A stretch of DNA of 64,000 bases from Xanthobacter autotrophicus Py2. GTDB lineage: Bacteria; Pseudomonadota; Alphaproteobacteria; Rhizobiales; Xanthobacteraceae. The position numbers were made by a program, and so were the translations under genes. Location: assembly GCA_000017645.1 (NCBI GenBank), contig CP000782.1, positions 1 to 64,000 of the forward strand, read 5' to 3'. Shown piece after piece: positions 41,342-52,462 of the stretch. Within the stretch, counting starts at the first letter, position 1. The number at the start of each line of letters is the position of its first letter. Below the pieces are notes generated by a model that was not told the origin of the DNA, did no database searches, and saw nothing but the letters and a program-made list of their open reading frames with translations.

Positions 41342-44300
41342 TCGCCCGCCTCATCGCATGGTCGGCGCGCAACCTGGTGCTGGTCCTCGTGGGCACGGCC
41401 TTCGCGGTCGCCGCCGGCCTCTATGCCCTGCGCACCTTGCCGCTGGACGCGCTGCCCGACCTCTCCGACGTGCAGGTGATCGTCTATACGGACTATCCCG
41501 GCCAGGCGCCGCAAGTGGTGGAAGACCAGGTCACCTATCCCCTTTCCACCTCCATGCTCACGGTGCCGAGATCCAAGGTGGTGCGCGGCTTCTCCTTCTT
41601 CGGCGCCTCCTTCGTCTATGTGATCTTCGAGGACGGCACCGATCCCTATTGGGCGAGGAGCCGCGTGCTCGAATATCTCAATGCCGCCGCGCGCCGCCTG
41701 CCCGCGGGCGTGACCCCGAGCCTCGGCCCGGATGCCACCGGCGTCGGCTGGGTCTACCAATATGCCGTGGTGGCCAAGCAGATGACGCTGGCCGAGCTGC
41801 GCTCGCTGCAGGATTGGGTCATCCGCTTCGCCGCCGCGAAGGCGGAGGGCGTGGCCGAGGTGGCGAGCGTTGGCGGTTTCGTGAAGCAGTACCAGATCGT
41901 GGTGGATCCCAACCGCCTGCGGGCGCTGGGCATTCCGCTGGAGCGGGTGCGCGCCGCGGTGGCGGCGAGCAATGCGGATGTGGGCGGGCGCACGGTCGAA
42001 TTGTCCGAGTTCGAGTTCATGGTGCGCGGCCGCGGCTATCTCAGGAGCGTCGCCGATATCGAGAACGTGGTGCTGAAGACCGACCGCGGCGTGCCGCTGC
42101 GGGTGAAGGACGTGGCGCGGGTGGAGATCGGCCCCGACGAGCGGCGCGGCATCACCGAGCTCGACGGCGAGGGGGAGGTGGCGAGCGGCATCGTGTTGCA
42201 GCGCTTCGGCGCCAACGCCCTGGCCGTGATCGAGAACGTGAAGGCGCGGCTTGCGGAGATCGCCCCAAGCCTGCCGAAGGGGGTCGAGATCGTGCCGGTC
42301 TACGACCGGTCCGAGCTGATCGGGCGGGCCATCGAGACGCTGAAGGGCACGCTGGTCGAGGAGAGCATCATCGTCGCCCTCGTCTGCATCGTGTTCCTGC
42401 TGCATCTGCGCAGCGCGCTGGTGGCCATCCTGATGTTGCCGGTGGGCATCCTCATGGCCTTCGCCGCCATGAAGGCCATCGGCCTCGGCTCCAACATCAT
42501 GAGCCTGGGGGGCATCGCCATCGCGGTGGGGGCCATGATCGATGCCGCCATCGTCATGATCGAGAATGCCCACAAGCATCTGGAGCGCGCGCCGGAGGGC
42601 AAGCCGCGGGTGGAGATCCTGGTCGAGGCCGCGAGCGAGGTGGGGCCGGCCTTGTTCTTCAGCCTGCTGGTGATCACCGTCTCCTTCCTGCCCATCTTCA
42701 CCCTGGAGGCGCAGGAAGGCCGGCTGTTCGGCCCGCTCGCCTTCACCAAAACCTTCGCCATGGCGGCGGCGGCGCTGCTTTCGGTGACGCTGGTGCCGGC
42801 CTTGATGGTGGTGTTCGTGCGCGGGCGGATCATTCCGGAGCACCGCAATCCCATCAACCGCGCCCTCATCTTCGTTTATCGCCCCGTCATCCGCACGGTG
42901 CTGAAGGCGAAGACGCTCACCATCCTCCTCGCTCTGGTGGTGCTGGGCGTCACCGCGTGGCCCGCCCGCCAGCTCGGCTCCGAATTCATGCCGAGCCTCG
43001 ACGAGGGCACGCTGATGTACATGCCCACCACCCTGCCGGGCCTGTCCGTCACCAAGGCCGCCGAGCTGCTGCAGATGCAGGACCGCATCATCAGGTCGTT
43101 TCCTGAAGTTGCCTCGGTCTACGGCAAGGCGGGGCGGGCGATGACGGCCACCGACCCGGCGCCGACGGAGATGTTCGAGACCATCATCAACCTGAAGCCG
43201 AAGGATGAGTGGCGCCCCGGCGTCACCCTCGACAGCCTGAAGGCGGAGATGGACAAGGCCTTGCAGTTTCCGGGCGTCTCCAATGCCTGGACCATGCCCA
43301 TCCGCGCGCGCATCGACATGCTCGCCACCGGCATCCGCACGCCGGTGGGCGTGAAGGTGTTCGGCACCGACCTGACGCAAATGGAACAGGCCGCCCGGGC
43401 CATCGAGCAGGTGCTGCGGGCCGTCCCGGGCACCTCCAGCGCCTATGCGGAGCGGGTGATCGGCGGCTATTATCTCGACATCGTGCCGGACCGCGAGGCC
43501 CTCGGCCGCTACGGGCTCATGGTGGGCGACGTGCAGGCGGTGATCGCCACCGCCCTTGGGGCCGAGCAGGTGACCACCACGGTGGAGGGCCGCGAGCGCT
43601 ATGGCGTCACCGTCCGCTATCCCCGCGACTTCCGCAGCGATCCGCAGGCCATCAGCCGCGATATACAGGTGCCTTTGCCGGACGGCGGGACGGTGCCCCT
43701 CGCCGCGGTGGCGAAGGTGGAGCTGGCCCGCGGCGCCACGTCGATCCGCACCGAGAACGGGCAACTGGCGGTCTATGTCTTCGTGGATATCGCCGGCCGC
43801 GATCTCGGCGGCTATGTGGCCGAGGCAAAGAGAGCGGTGGCGAGCGAGGTGAAGCTGCCGCCCGGCACCTATGTCTCCTGGAGCGGCCAGTTCGAATATC
43901 TCGAGCGCGCCGCCGCCCGGCTGAGCATCGTGGTGCCGGTGACTTTGCTCGTCATCTTCCTCCTGCTCTATCTCAACTTCCGGGCGCTCACCGAGACCCT
44001 GATCGTGATGCTGTCGCTGCCCTTCGCGCTGGTCGGCGGCATCTGGCTCATGTGGTGGCTCGGCTTCAACCTCTCGGTGGCGGTGGCGGTGGGCTTCATC
44101 GCGCTCGCTGGCGTCGCCGCCGAGACCGGTGTCGTCATGCTGATCTATCTCGATCAGGCCATGCGCGAGCTGAAGGCGGAGCGGGCGGCGAAAGGCCGGC
44201 CTTTCACCCGGGCGGACCTCAACCGGGCCATCATGCTGGGGGCCGTCGAGCGGGTGCGGCCGAAGATGATGACGGTGGTCGCCATCATGGCCGGGCTTTT

Positions 44301-44508
44301 GCCCATCCTGTGGAGCACGGGCACCGGCTCGGAGGTGATGCAGCGCATCGCCGTGCCGATGATCGGCGGCATGGTCTCCTCGACCGTGCTGACACTGGTG
44401 GTGATCCCGGCCGTTTACGCTTTGGTGAAGGGCTGGCGGCTGGGCGGGAGAGCCGCCGACATGGCGGCGACCGGGCGGACGCCGGCCGGCCTCAAGGCGG
44501 CTGAATGA
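41338..44508 (+). CDS. cusA: Heavy-metal RND efflux pump (CusA-like)
   Basis: A 1,056-aa inner-membrane RND transporter of the CzcA/CusA family: 12 membrane helices with two large periplasmic loops. Hallmarks are the N-terminal LPLDALPDLSDVQV, TM4 GGIAIAVGAMIDAAIVMIENAHK with its proton-relay Asp, and the EFMPSLDEGTLMYMPTTLPG periplasmic motif. Met residues matching the CusA relay (TAWTMPIRARIDM region) support copper/silver over zinc. The start overlaps cusB by four bases. A third component is probably the factor at 32672-34102. Confidence 0.94.
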   Translation: MIARLIAWSARNLVLVLVGTAFAVAAGLYALRTLPLDALPDLSDVQVIVYTDYPGQAPQVVEDQVTYPLSTSMLTVPRSKVVRGFSFFGASFVYVIFEDGTDPYWARSRVLEYLNAAARRLPAGVTPSLGPDATGVGWVYQYAVVAKQMTLAELRSLQDWVIRFAAAKAEGVAEVASVGGFVKQYQIVVDPNRLRALGIPLERVRAAVAASNADVGGRTVELSEFEFMVRGRGYLRSVADIENVVLKTDRGVPLRVKDVARVEIGPDERRGITELDGEGEVASGIVLQRFGANALAVIENVKARLAEIAPSLPKGVEIVPVYDRSELIGRAIETLKGTLVEESIIVALVCIVFLLHLRSALVAILMLPVGILMAFAAMKAIGLGSNIMSLGGIAIAVGAMIDAAIVMIENAHKHLERAPEGKPRVEILVEAASEVGPALFFSLLVITVSFLPIFTLEAQEGRLFGPLAFTKTFAMAAAALLSVTLVPALMVVFVRGRIIPEHRNPINRALIFVYRPVIRTVLKAKTLTILLALVVLGVTAWPARQLGSEFMPSLDEGTLMYMPTTLPGLSVTKAAELLQMQDRIIRSFPEVASVYGKAGRAMTATDPAPTEMFETIINLKPKDEWRPGVTLDSLKAEMDKALQFPGVSNAWTMPIRARIDMLATGIRTPVGVKVFGTDLTQMEQAARAIEQVLRAVPGTSSAYAERVIGGYYLDIVPDREALGRYGLMVGDVQAVIATALGAEQVTTTVEGRERYGVTVRYPRDFRSDPQAISRDIQVPLPDGGTVPLAAVAKVELARGATSIRTENGQLAVYVFVDIAGRDLGGYVAEAKRAVASEVKLPPGTYVSWSGQFEYLERAAARLSIVVPVTLLVIFLLLYLNFRALTETLIVMLSLPFALVGGIWLMWWLGFNLSVAVAVGFIALAGVAAETGVVMLIYLDQAMRELKAERAAKGRPFTRADLNRAIMLGAVERVRPKMMTVVAIMAGLLPILWSTGTGSEVMQRIAVPMIGGMVSSTVLTLVVIPAVYALVKGWRLGGRAADMAATGRTPAGLKAAE

Positions 44509-44520
44509 CGGGAGGCATCG

Positions 44521-44694
44521 ATGATGCAGGATATGATGGGCGGCATGGGGTGGGGGATGGGCCTGCCCCGCATGACCGTGACCCGCCTTGCGATGCTGAA
44601 GTCGCAGCAGGCCGCGAATAGGAAGTTGATCCTCCTACGGATAGCTGCGGTGCAGAAATACCGGAAAGGCAAGCAGGCTCAGGCTGTTTTTTGA
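44521..44694 (+). CDS. Small Met/Gly-rich protein, probably truncated
   Basis: A 57-aa frame 12 bases after cusA. It begins MMQDMMGGMGWGMGLP, like the starts of small membrane proteins seen after metal RND pumps, but then turns basic (TRLAMLKSQQAANRKL) instead of forming the expected membrane helix. The second half probably comes from a joined fragment. A ribosome site (GGGAGG) is present. It meets the next gene tail to tail. Confidence 0.45.
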   Translation: MMQDMMGGMGWGMGLPRMTVTRLAMLKSQQAANRKLILLRIAAVQKYRKGKQAQAVF

Positions 44695-44696
44695 CC

Positions 44697-45191
44697 CTAA
44701 GGCTGACTTATTTTAGCAGCAGAGATGACCCCAACAAACGCTTCATGCTTATCGTCGTGGTCACGGATATATTGGATAATTTCGGGCGTTACAGATCGCT
44801 CACACCATTCTGAAATGCGCCTTTGCTCTCGATCACGATCCGATTCATATAATCTCCGAATTGCTAGCAGCGCGCCTGTTCGGGCCGCATTGGCCGAACG
44901 CTGAACCACAACGGCCGCCTCATTGGCCGATAACCCCAAAATGACTTCAGATCTTACGTGATGAGCTAGGTCAGATACATCCCCGTTCTTGTTAGACGTC
45001 TTTTGCATTATATTCTTATCGAACTGCGCGCAATAAATTGCCAAATCTTGCGCAAAGAATGCTCGCGTCAGAACTCGGACAAGCACCTCGTCCTCTACAG
45101 CACCTGCGGTGCTCGCACCTAAGAGGACGAAGGCAACGGACAATATGCGTCTCCATCTAAGCCAACAGCAGACATCTGTCATATTTAACAT
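44697..45191 (-). CDS. Exported protein of unknown function
   Basis: A 164-aa protein with a signal segment (ILSVAFVLLGASTAGAVE) and a helical, polar mature part. Two Cys (IYCAQF and SEWCER) could form a disulphide. No family was recognised. The gene is visibly A+T-richer than both neighbours, suggesting separate acquisition. Confidence 0.6.
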   Translation of the reverse strand: MLNMTDVCCWLRWRRILSVAFVLLGASTAGAVEDEVLVRVLTRAFFAQDLAIYCAQFDKNIMQKTSNKNGDVSDLAHHVRSEVILGLSANEAAVVVQRSANAARTGALLAIRRLYESDRDREQRRISEWCERSVTPEIIQYIRDHDDKHEAFVGVISAAKISQP

Positions 45192-45348
45192 TTATTTTCT
45201 CCTTAAGCGTTCGCGCGAACCCCACATTCGGACCCTGGCTCGGTGTCTCCATGCCAATTCTCTATATCCTTTTGCAGAAGTGGGGTTGCCGCCGTTCGTG
45301 GAACCTGCCCCTCTCGTTGGGAAGTGACCGATCGAGAGGGTTCATCGC

Positions 45349-47731
<2,383 letters not shown>

Positions 47732-47739
<8 letters not shown>

Positions 47740-48406
47740 GGGAAGTGTCTCCGGGGCGAAGGGCAGTCCCGGACACGGCGCGGATCCGGGGGAAAAAGGC
47801 GGGAACGCGGCGGGCGTAATCGTCCCACACCGGCCCGAACGCGGCGCGGGCGGCGGCCTCCTCGCGCCTGGCGAGGCGCGCATAGATCCACACCAGCACC
47901 GGGAACATGGCAAGCGTCACCAGGGTCGGCCACTGGAGCAGGAAGCCGAACATGATGACGACGAAGGCGGCATATTGGGGGTGCCGGATCCGGGCATACG
48001 GGCCTTCGCTCGCCAGCCGATGGTCGCGCTGGGCCGCGTAGAGCACGTTCCAGCTCGTGGCGAGCAGCCAGAAGCCGCCGAAGATCAGGATGTTGCTGAG
48101 GATGTGGAACGGCCCGAAATGGGGGTTCACCCGCCAGCCGAACAAGGTCTCCAGCAGATGGCCGGCATCGTGGGACCAGAAGTCGACCCCGGGAAACTGG
48201 CGCCCGAGCCATCCCGAGAGCAGGTAGATGGTGAGCGGGAACCCGTACATCTCGGTGAACAGCGCGAGGATGAAGGCCGAGAACGCCCCGAGCGTGCGCC
48301 AGTCGCGCGGCGTGCTGAGCCGGGTGAAGCTCGCGGCGAACAGGATGAAGACGGCGGAATTGATGAGGACGAGGCCCCACAGGCCGTAGGCGGGAGTCTC
48401 GGTCAT
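47732..48406 (-). CDS. Isoprenylcysteine methyltransferase-like membrane protein
   Basis: A 224-aa inner-membrane protein of the ICMT/NnrU-like (PEMT) superfamily with about five helices. The conserved [25 protein letters not shown] motif binds S-adenosylmethionine in relatives. Members are often next to copper ATPases, but the substrate is unknown. The start overlaps the upstream gene by four bases. Confidence 0.85.
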
Positions 48407-48696
48407 TGCGCGTCGCCTTCTGTGCGCGATCCCCGGTCGGTCCCCCCGTGTCCCGCGTGCTGCCCGTGGCCATGATGCATGAACATGTGCATCAGCGGGC
48501 AGGCGAGCAGCAGGAGGAAGGGCAGATATCCGAGCGCATGGGCCCGATGTTCCGAGAACAGCAGGAACGCCGCCGCGAGAAGAAAGCCGATGGCGACGAT
48601 GCCGCCGGGCGAGAGCCAGAAGCTCCTGTGGGGCGGCCTGGCGCCGTCTTCGTCGCGCGGTTCCGGCCGGTGAGCGGTGTGGTCGTGAAGGGACAT
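48403..48696 (-). CDS. DUF2933 small membrane protein
   Basis: A 97-aa protein with two membrane helices (GGIVAIGFLLAAAFLLFSEH and ALGYLPFLLLLACPLMHMFMH) and His-rich ends (MHHGHGQHAGHGG), matching the DUF2933 family found in metal-resistance operons. The ATG at 48696 is chosen over the longer frame. Confidence 0.82.
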   Translation of the reverse strand: MSLHDHTAHRPEPRDEDGARPPHRSFWLSPGGIVAIGFLLAAAFLLFSEHRAHALGYLPFLLLLACPLMHMFMHHGHGQHAGHGGTDRGSRTEGDAQ

Positions 48697-48764
48697 GGGA
48701 TTCTCCTGCCTGGGGCGGGCGGACCGGCGCCGAACCGCGCCGGCCCGCCCGGAAGGGTCTGCGG

Positions 48765-49457
48765 TCACATGGGGCCCATGCCGCCGGGCATCAGAAGCTG
48801 GTCGGCCGTGCGCTTCTGCGCCTCGTCGAACGCGGCGTAGAGCGGACCGAGCGCCGCCTTCAGGCGGCGCACCGCCTCCAGGCGGGCCACGAGCATGCGC
48901 TCATGCGCGTCGATCCGCTGGAGCGCGGTCGGGGCGCCGCCGCCCTGCGCGGCCATCATCATCTCCTGCATGTCGCCCATCATGGCGCGGTTGGCCTTGA
49001 GCGCCTCGGTGAACGCCGTCCACACGGGCTGCTGGGCGGCGGTGATCTTGAGTTCGGCCTTGAGGAAGGCGATGCGCCCCTCGATGCGGCCGGGATCCAT
49101 CATCTGGCCCATGCCCATGGCGCCAGCGGCGCCATGCATCATGCCCATACCGCCGGCGGCGTTGCCCCCCATCATCCCCATCCCGGCCCCCATCCCGGCA
49201 CCCATGCCGCCACCCATGCCGCCCTGGCCCATCATCCCCATCATGCCAGCTCCCATCGTGCCAGCTCCCATCGTGCCTTGGGGACCGGCGGGCGCCGGGC
49301 TGGCCTGAGGCGGCTGCGGCGCCGGAGCGACCGCCTGGGGCGCCGTGGATTGGGGCGCCGCGGGCTGGGCCTCCGGCGGATGGTGCGCGTCCTCGGCGAA
49401 GCCCGGCGTGGCGATCAGCAGCGCGCCCGCGAGCATGAGATTGCGAAACGTGGTCAT
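48765..49457 (-). CDS. Spy/CpxP-like periplasmic protein with a Met/Gly repeat
   Basis: A 230-aa exported protein (signal MTTFRNLMLAGALLIATPGFAE). A Pro/Ala-rich linker is followed by a striking Met/Gly repeat region (about 62-118, units like MGAG, GMMG, GMGAG) with more than 20 methionines. The C-terminal domain is LTXXQ/Spy-like (GRIAFLKAELKITAAQQPVWTAFTEAL). Met repeats suit soft-metal binding, and Spy-like domains respond to envelope stress. The start at 49457 is preferred over a frame extending to 50015. Confidence 0.8.
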   Translation of the reverse strand: MTTFRNLMLAGALLIATPGFAEDAHHPPEAQPAAPQSTAPQAVAPAPQPPQASPAPAGPQGTMGAGTMGAGMMGMMGQGGMGGGMGAGMGAGMGMMGGNAAGGMGMMHGAAGAMGMGQMMDPGRIEGRIAFLKAELKITAAQQPVWTAFTEALKANRAMMGDMQEMMMAAQGGGAPTALQRIDAHERMLVARLEAVRRLKAALGPLYAAFDEAQKRTADQLLMPGGMGPM

Positions 49458-49510
49458 GGTTGGTCCTCTCCTGTTGTGGCGCGCACGGCTGGCGCCGGCC
49501 GCCTGAAAAT

Positions 49511-51247
49511 TCAGATCGATCCGCGATCCCGCGGCAGCGCATCGCCGGCCGTGGCCGGGGATGCGGGGACAGCCGGCCCGGCGGCGTTGGGGCCGCCATA
49601 GAGGCTGTCGAAGACGCGCTCCCACGCGGCGTCCCGCAGGCGCCGTCCCTGCTCGATCCCTTCGGTGACCCGCGAGACGGCGACCGCCTCCGCCACCTTG
49701 AAGGGATTGTCCGGAGCGGCCAGATGACGGTCCGCGCCGATCATTTCGGCGAGCCGGCGAACCCCGCGCATCCAGGGCAGGAAGCCCTCGGACAGGAGGA
49801 GGCGGCTCGTGCGCATGGGATGCATCGCCTCCAGCGCCGCCGCGGACCAGGGCGTCGTCACCGCCCGCACCCAGGGGCTGACGAATGTGCGGTAGAAGGC
49901 TTCGTTGCGCTCGGAGAGGTCGCGCACGCGCTCGAACGCGGCATCCTCCCGAGCAAAGCGGATGTCCGATACCTGGCGTGCTTCGAAACGGACGGTGTAG
50001 TCCCCGGCGCGGCAATCGGGATCGCCCGAGGGATTGTCGATCTTCATCTCGTAGAGGCCGGGCGGCAGAGCCTCGATCCGCGGCAGGCTTTCAAGGATGG
50101 CGCGATGCTCCAGCCGCGCGACCTTGGCGGACACGAAGATGCCGAGATGGCCCACGTGCCGGTTGACGAGATAGACGATGCGCTGGCCCGCCGCCTTCAG
50201 GTCGTCCGTATCCCTGTAGACGGTGGGGATCCAGCCGAGCGCCTGGTGGGGCGGGGTGATGTCGTCGCCGTAGGAGGCGAAGATCACCATCGGGTTGCGG
50301 ATGCGCCGCAGATCCACGTGGCACCCGTGGCAGATCCGCACGCGGCCCTGCTCCAGCCTGTTGCCGACGAAGAAGTTCTCCACGATGGCGAGGATTTCCT
50401 CGCGGCTCAGGAAGTAATAGCCGCCCCACCAGCGCTCGAAGGCGAGGAACCGCTCGCGCTCGGTATCCACGTGGGCGTAGAGGTTCGCATACTTCTCCCA
50501 CACGGCCTCGGGCTTCAGCCCCTCGAAGTTCTGCACCAGGAAGGCGCCGTCGAAGCGGCCGTCCCCGAGGTCGGCGAGGAGGTGGGTCAGCCACGCCCCG
50601 CCCTCGAAGCCGGCGGCGATGCGCATGGGGTTGATGCCGCTCTCGCCGGCCCAGTAGGAGAGGGGGGTCCCGTTGAGAACGGTGGTTCCGGTCAGCCCCG
50701 CGCAGTCGGCGGCGAGCAGCGTCACCGCCCAGCCGGCCTGGCAATTGCCGTAGAGCACGGGCGCCTGGCCGGGGTGGAGGCGCGACACCTCCTCGATGAA
50801 CCGCCGCAGGGCGTGGAGCACGTCGGCGAGCGTCTGCCCCGGGGCGGGCTCGGGAAAGAAGGTGACGAAATAGACCGGATGCCCCTGGTGCAGGGCGACA
50901 CCCACTTCCGACTCCTGCCTGAAGCCGCCGATCCCGGGCCCGTGGCCGGCGCGCGGATCAAGGATCACCACGGGCGGCTTGGACGCGTCCAGGCAATCTT
51001 CCAGGCACTCGTCTCCCACGCGGGTGACCCGCAGCAGGGCATAGTTTGCCGGATGCTCGAACTGCCGTGCATCGAGGAGCACGTCGTAGTCGAAGTCGAG
51101 CAGCGCCGGCTTCCCCGCGCGTTCATGCGCCAGCATGTTGTCGGCGCGCTGACGCAGCGTGTCCCAGAACAGGATGGTACGTTCTACGGAATCCTGCGTG
51201 TAAATGAAAAGAGCCTGGAGGAGCCTTGCTGGATCAACGACACGCAT
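49511..51247 (-). CDS. DUF3141 protein (PHA-synthase-like alpha/beta hydrolase), N-terminus uncertain
   Basis: About 578 aa from the ATG at 51247 with an alpha/beta-hydrolase-type region: DPRAGHGPGIGGF, LYGNCQAGWAVTLLA (Cys nucleophile elbow GNCQAG), FASYGDDITPPHQAL and VNRHVGHLGIFVSAKVA. These match DUF3141, related to polyhydroxyalkanoate synthase. Family members usually extend further at the N-terminus. The frame here continues to 51445, but the added residues resemble nothing, so the 5' end may have been cut at a junction. It is in line with the copper ATPase genes. Confidence 0.82.
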   Translation of the reverse strand: MRVVDPARLLQALFIYTQDSVERTILFWDTLRQRADNMLAHERAGKPALLDFDYDVLLDARQFEHPANYALLRVTRVGDECLEDCLDASKPPVVILDPRAGHGPGIGGFRQESEVGVALHQGHPVYFVTFFPEPAPGQTLADVLHALRRFIEEVSRLHPGQAPVLYGNCQAGWAVTLLAADCAGLTGTTVLNGTPLSYWAGESGINPMRIAAGFEGGAWLTHLLADLGDGRFDGAFLVQNFEGLKPEAVWEKYANLYAHVDTERERFLAFERWWGGYYFLSREEILAIVENFFVGNRLEQGRVRICHGCHVDLRRIRNPMVIFASYGDDITPPHQALGWIPTVYRDTDDLKAAGQRIVYLVNRHVGHLGIFVSAKVARLEHRAILESLPRIEALPPGLYEMKIDNPSGDPDCRAGDYTVRFEARQVSDIRFAREDAAFERVRDLSERNEAFYRTFVSPWVRAVTTPWSAAALEAMHPMRTSRLLLSEGFLPWMRGVRRLAEMIGADRHLAAPDNPFKVAEAVAVSRVTEGIEQGRRLRDAAWERVFDSLYGGPNAAGPAVPASPATAGDALPRDRGSI

Positions 51248-51497
51248 CTCCCGGTTTGTCGGCCGTAAGACCGGCGCCGATCCCCAGCTAGTGCTGTCAA
51301 AAGAGATTGTCTCTAAGGATAATGATACCGTATCAGCAGCAGGCGGGCTGAATCCATTCTGCAGTGTCATGGTGACGTGCTCGTTTCCGATCAGCGCGAG
51401 GCTGATGTCGATCCCGATGCGCCATGTGCGCGACATGGCTGGCACCGTGTGGCACCGCCAAGGCCAGCCTTCTCCTCAGAGAGATAGGGCGGCAAGA

Positions 51498-51890
51498 TCA
51501 GACTTGGAAACGCGGAGGATCAAGGCCGGGGGACACCGCCAGCCCGTCATCGAGCTGATCGGCGAGGTTGAGCCGGGTGCGGCTGAAAGTCAGATGGCGA
51601 ACTTCCAGATCGACGCCATCCTTCACTAACACTGAGACGCCGCAGGACAGGCTGCAGCATCTCCCGTGATCAGCGGAGTCGGACGACGTGTCGGTATGAT
51701 CCATTCCATTCCGAGAGGATAACGCCTGCCCATCATCGAGGCCTAGCACCAGAATGGTTTCGTCGTGGTCATGACAAGGCATCGGCATCGCGCCGGCCAA
51801 GGGCGCAAACAGCATCGCTACCGCCACCAGAATAGCCGGCAACACTCTTGCCCATCCTTTTGGCCGCCGGAACTTGACCATTCGCCCCAT
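51498..51890 (-). CDS. Small exported Cys/His-rich protein (C-terminal PPR family), copy 4
   Basis: A 130-aa protein with a signal (VLPAILVAVAMLFAPLAGA), MPMPCHDHDET directly after it, the cluster HGRCCSLSCGVSV, and the tail LDPPRFQV. It resembles the gene at 54058-54438 (AWAMPCYD, SSACASC, LGPPRTRT), the other flank of the multicopper oxidase. Copper binding is inferred. Confidence 0.65.
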   Translation of the reverse strand: MGRMVKFRRPKGWARVLPAILVAVAMLFAPLAGAMPMPCHDHDETILVLGLDDGQALSSRNGMDHTDTSSDSADHGRCCSLSCGVSVLVKDGVDLEVRHLTFSRTRLNLADQLDDGLAVSPGLDPPRFQV

Positions 51891-52462
51891 CGCCCTTTCA
51901 ATAAATTATGACACATATTGCTTGAGCATTGAAGCGGCGCCTTGAGCCCAATCAAACTTCGCCTGATGGTGATCTACCTCTGCGATCGGCTCGGCGCGCA
52001 AATTCTCAACCACAGTCTTGCGCCGATGTCGTTCTCTAACTGGTCAATGCCGCTGCGTGTTTTGGGCGGTTGGGAGCCGTTGGGTACCTACGTTCTCTGT
52101 GCGTTCAAAGGCACTTGATGGGGTCAGCTGGGTACAGGGCGGCTTGGTTGAAACTTGAGCAGAGCCCTGACCCCACCTTTCGCAGTCGAGATTGAGGGGT
52201 TGATGTTCTGAGCCTGGAGGGCTTGGACATATAATGATTTCAGAGCTTAGGCTTAAATCGATCTCCGACGAGTTACAGGCCCGGAGGCAAAGCCCCAACG
52301 TCAGGGGAGCTTCCTGGCGCCAACCGACCGCCGAACGCTTGGGCAACTGGGTTGTCGGAATCTCGCGCTTCTTCGAACCGATTGCCACGCTCGCGGCGGC
52401 GAGCGGTTAGTTCGTCGCTCAGGACAGATGATTGGCATGTTGCTGCCTGACACTCTCCTCAT
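51891..52462. other. Gap of about 570 bases, no gene supported
   Basis: A 59-codon plus-strand frame at 52231-52407 (ARRQSPNVRGASWRQ, then NWVVGISRFFEP) and a minus-strand frame at 52044-52388 overlap, but neither has a recognisable family. A transposase remnant is possible. It separates a Cys-rich gene from the second multicopper oxidase. Confidence 0.35.

Noticed and set aside
40969..43764. 931-codon minus-strand frame opposite cusB/cusA
   Set aside because: Antisense to well-conserved efflux genes; His/Arg-rich composition is typical of a codon shadow.
49145..49270. Short tandem repeats as a CRISPR or regulatory array
   Set aside because: They are the coding sequence of the Met/Gly repeat in the Spy-like protein, with no spacers.
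52231..52407. 59-codon plus-strand frame as a gene
   Set aside because: No ribosome site, no family; may be a transposase tail, but nothing supports it.
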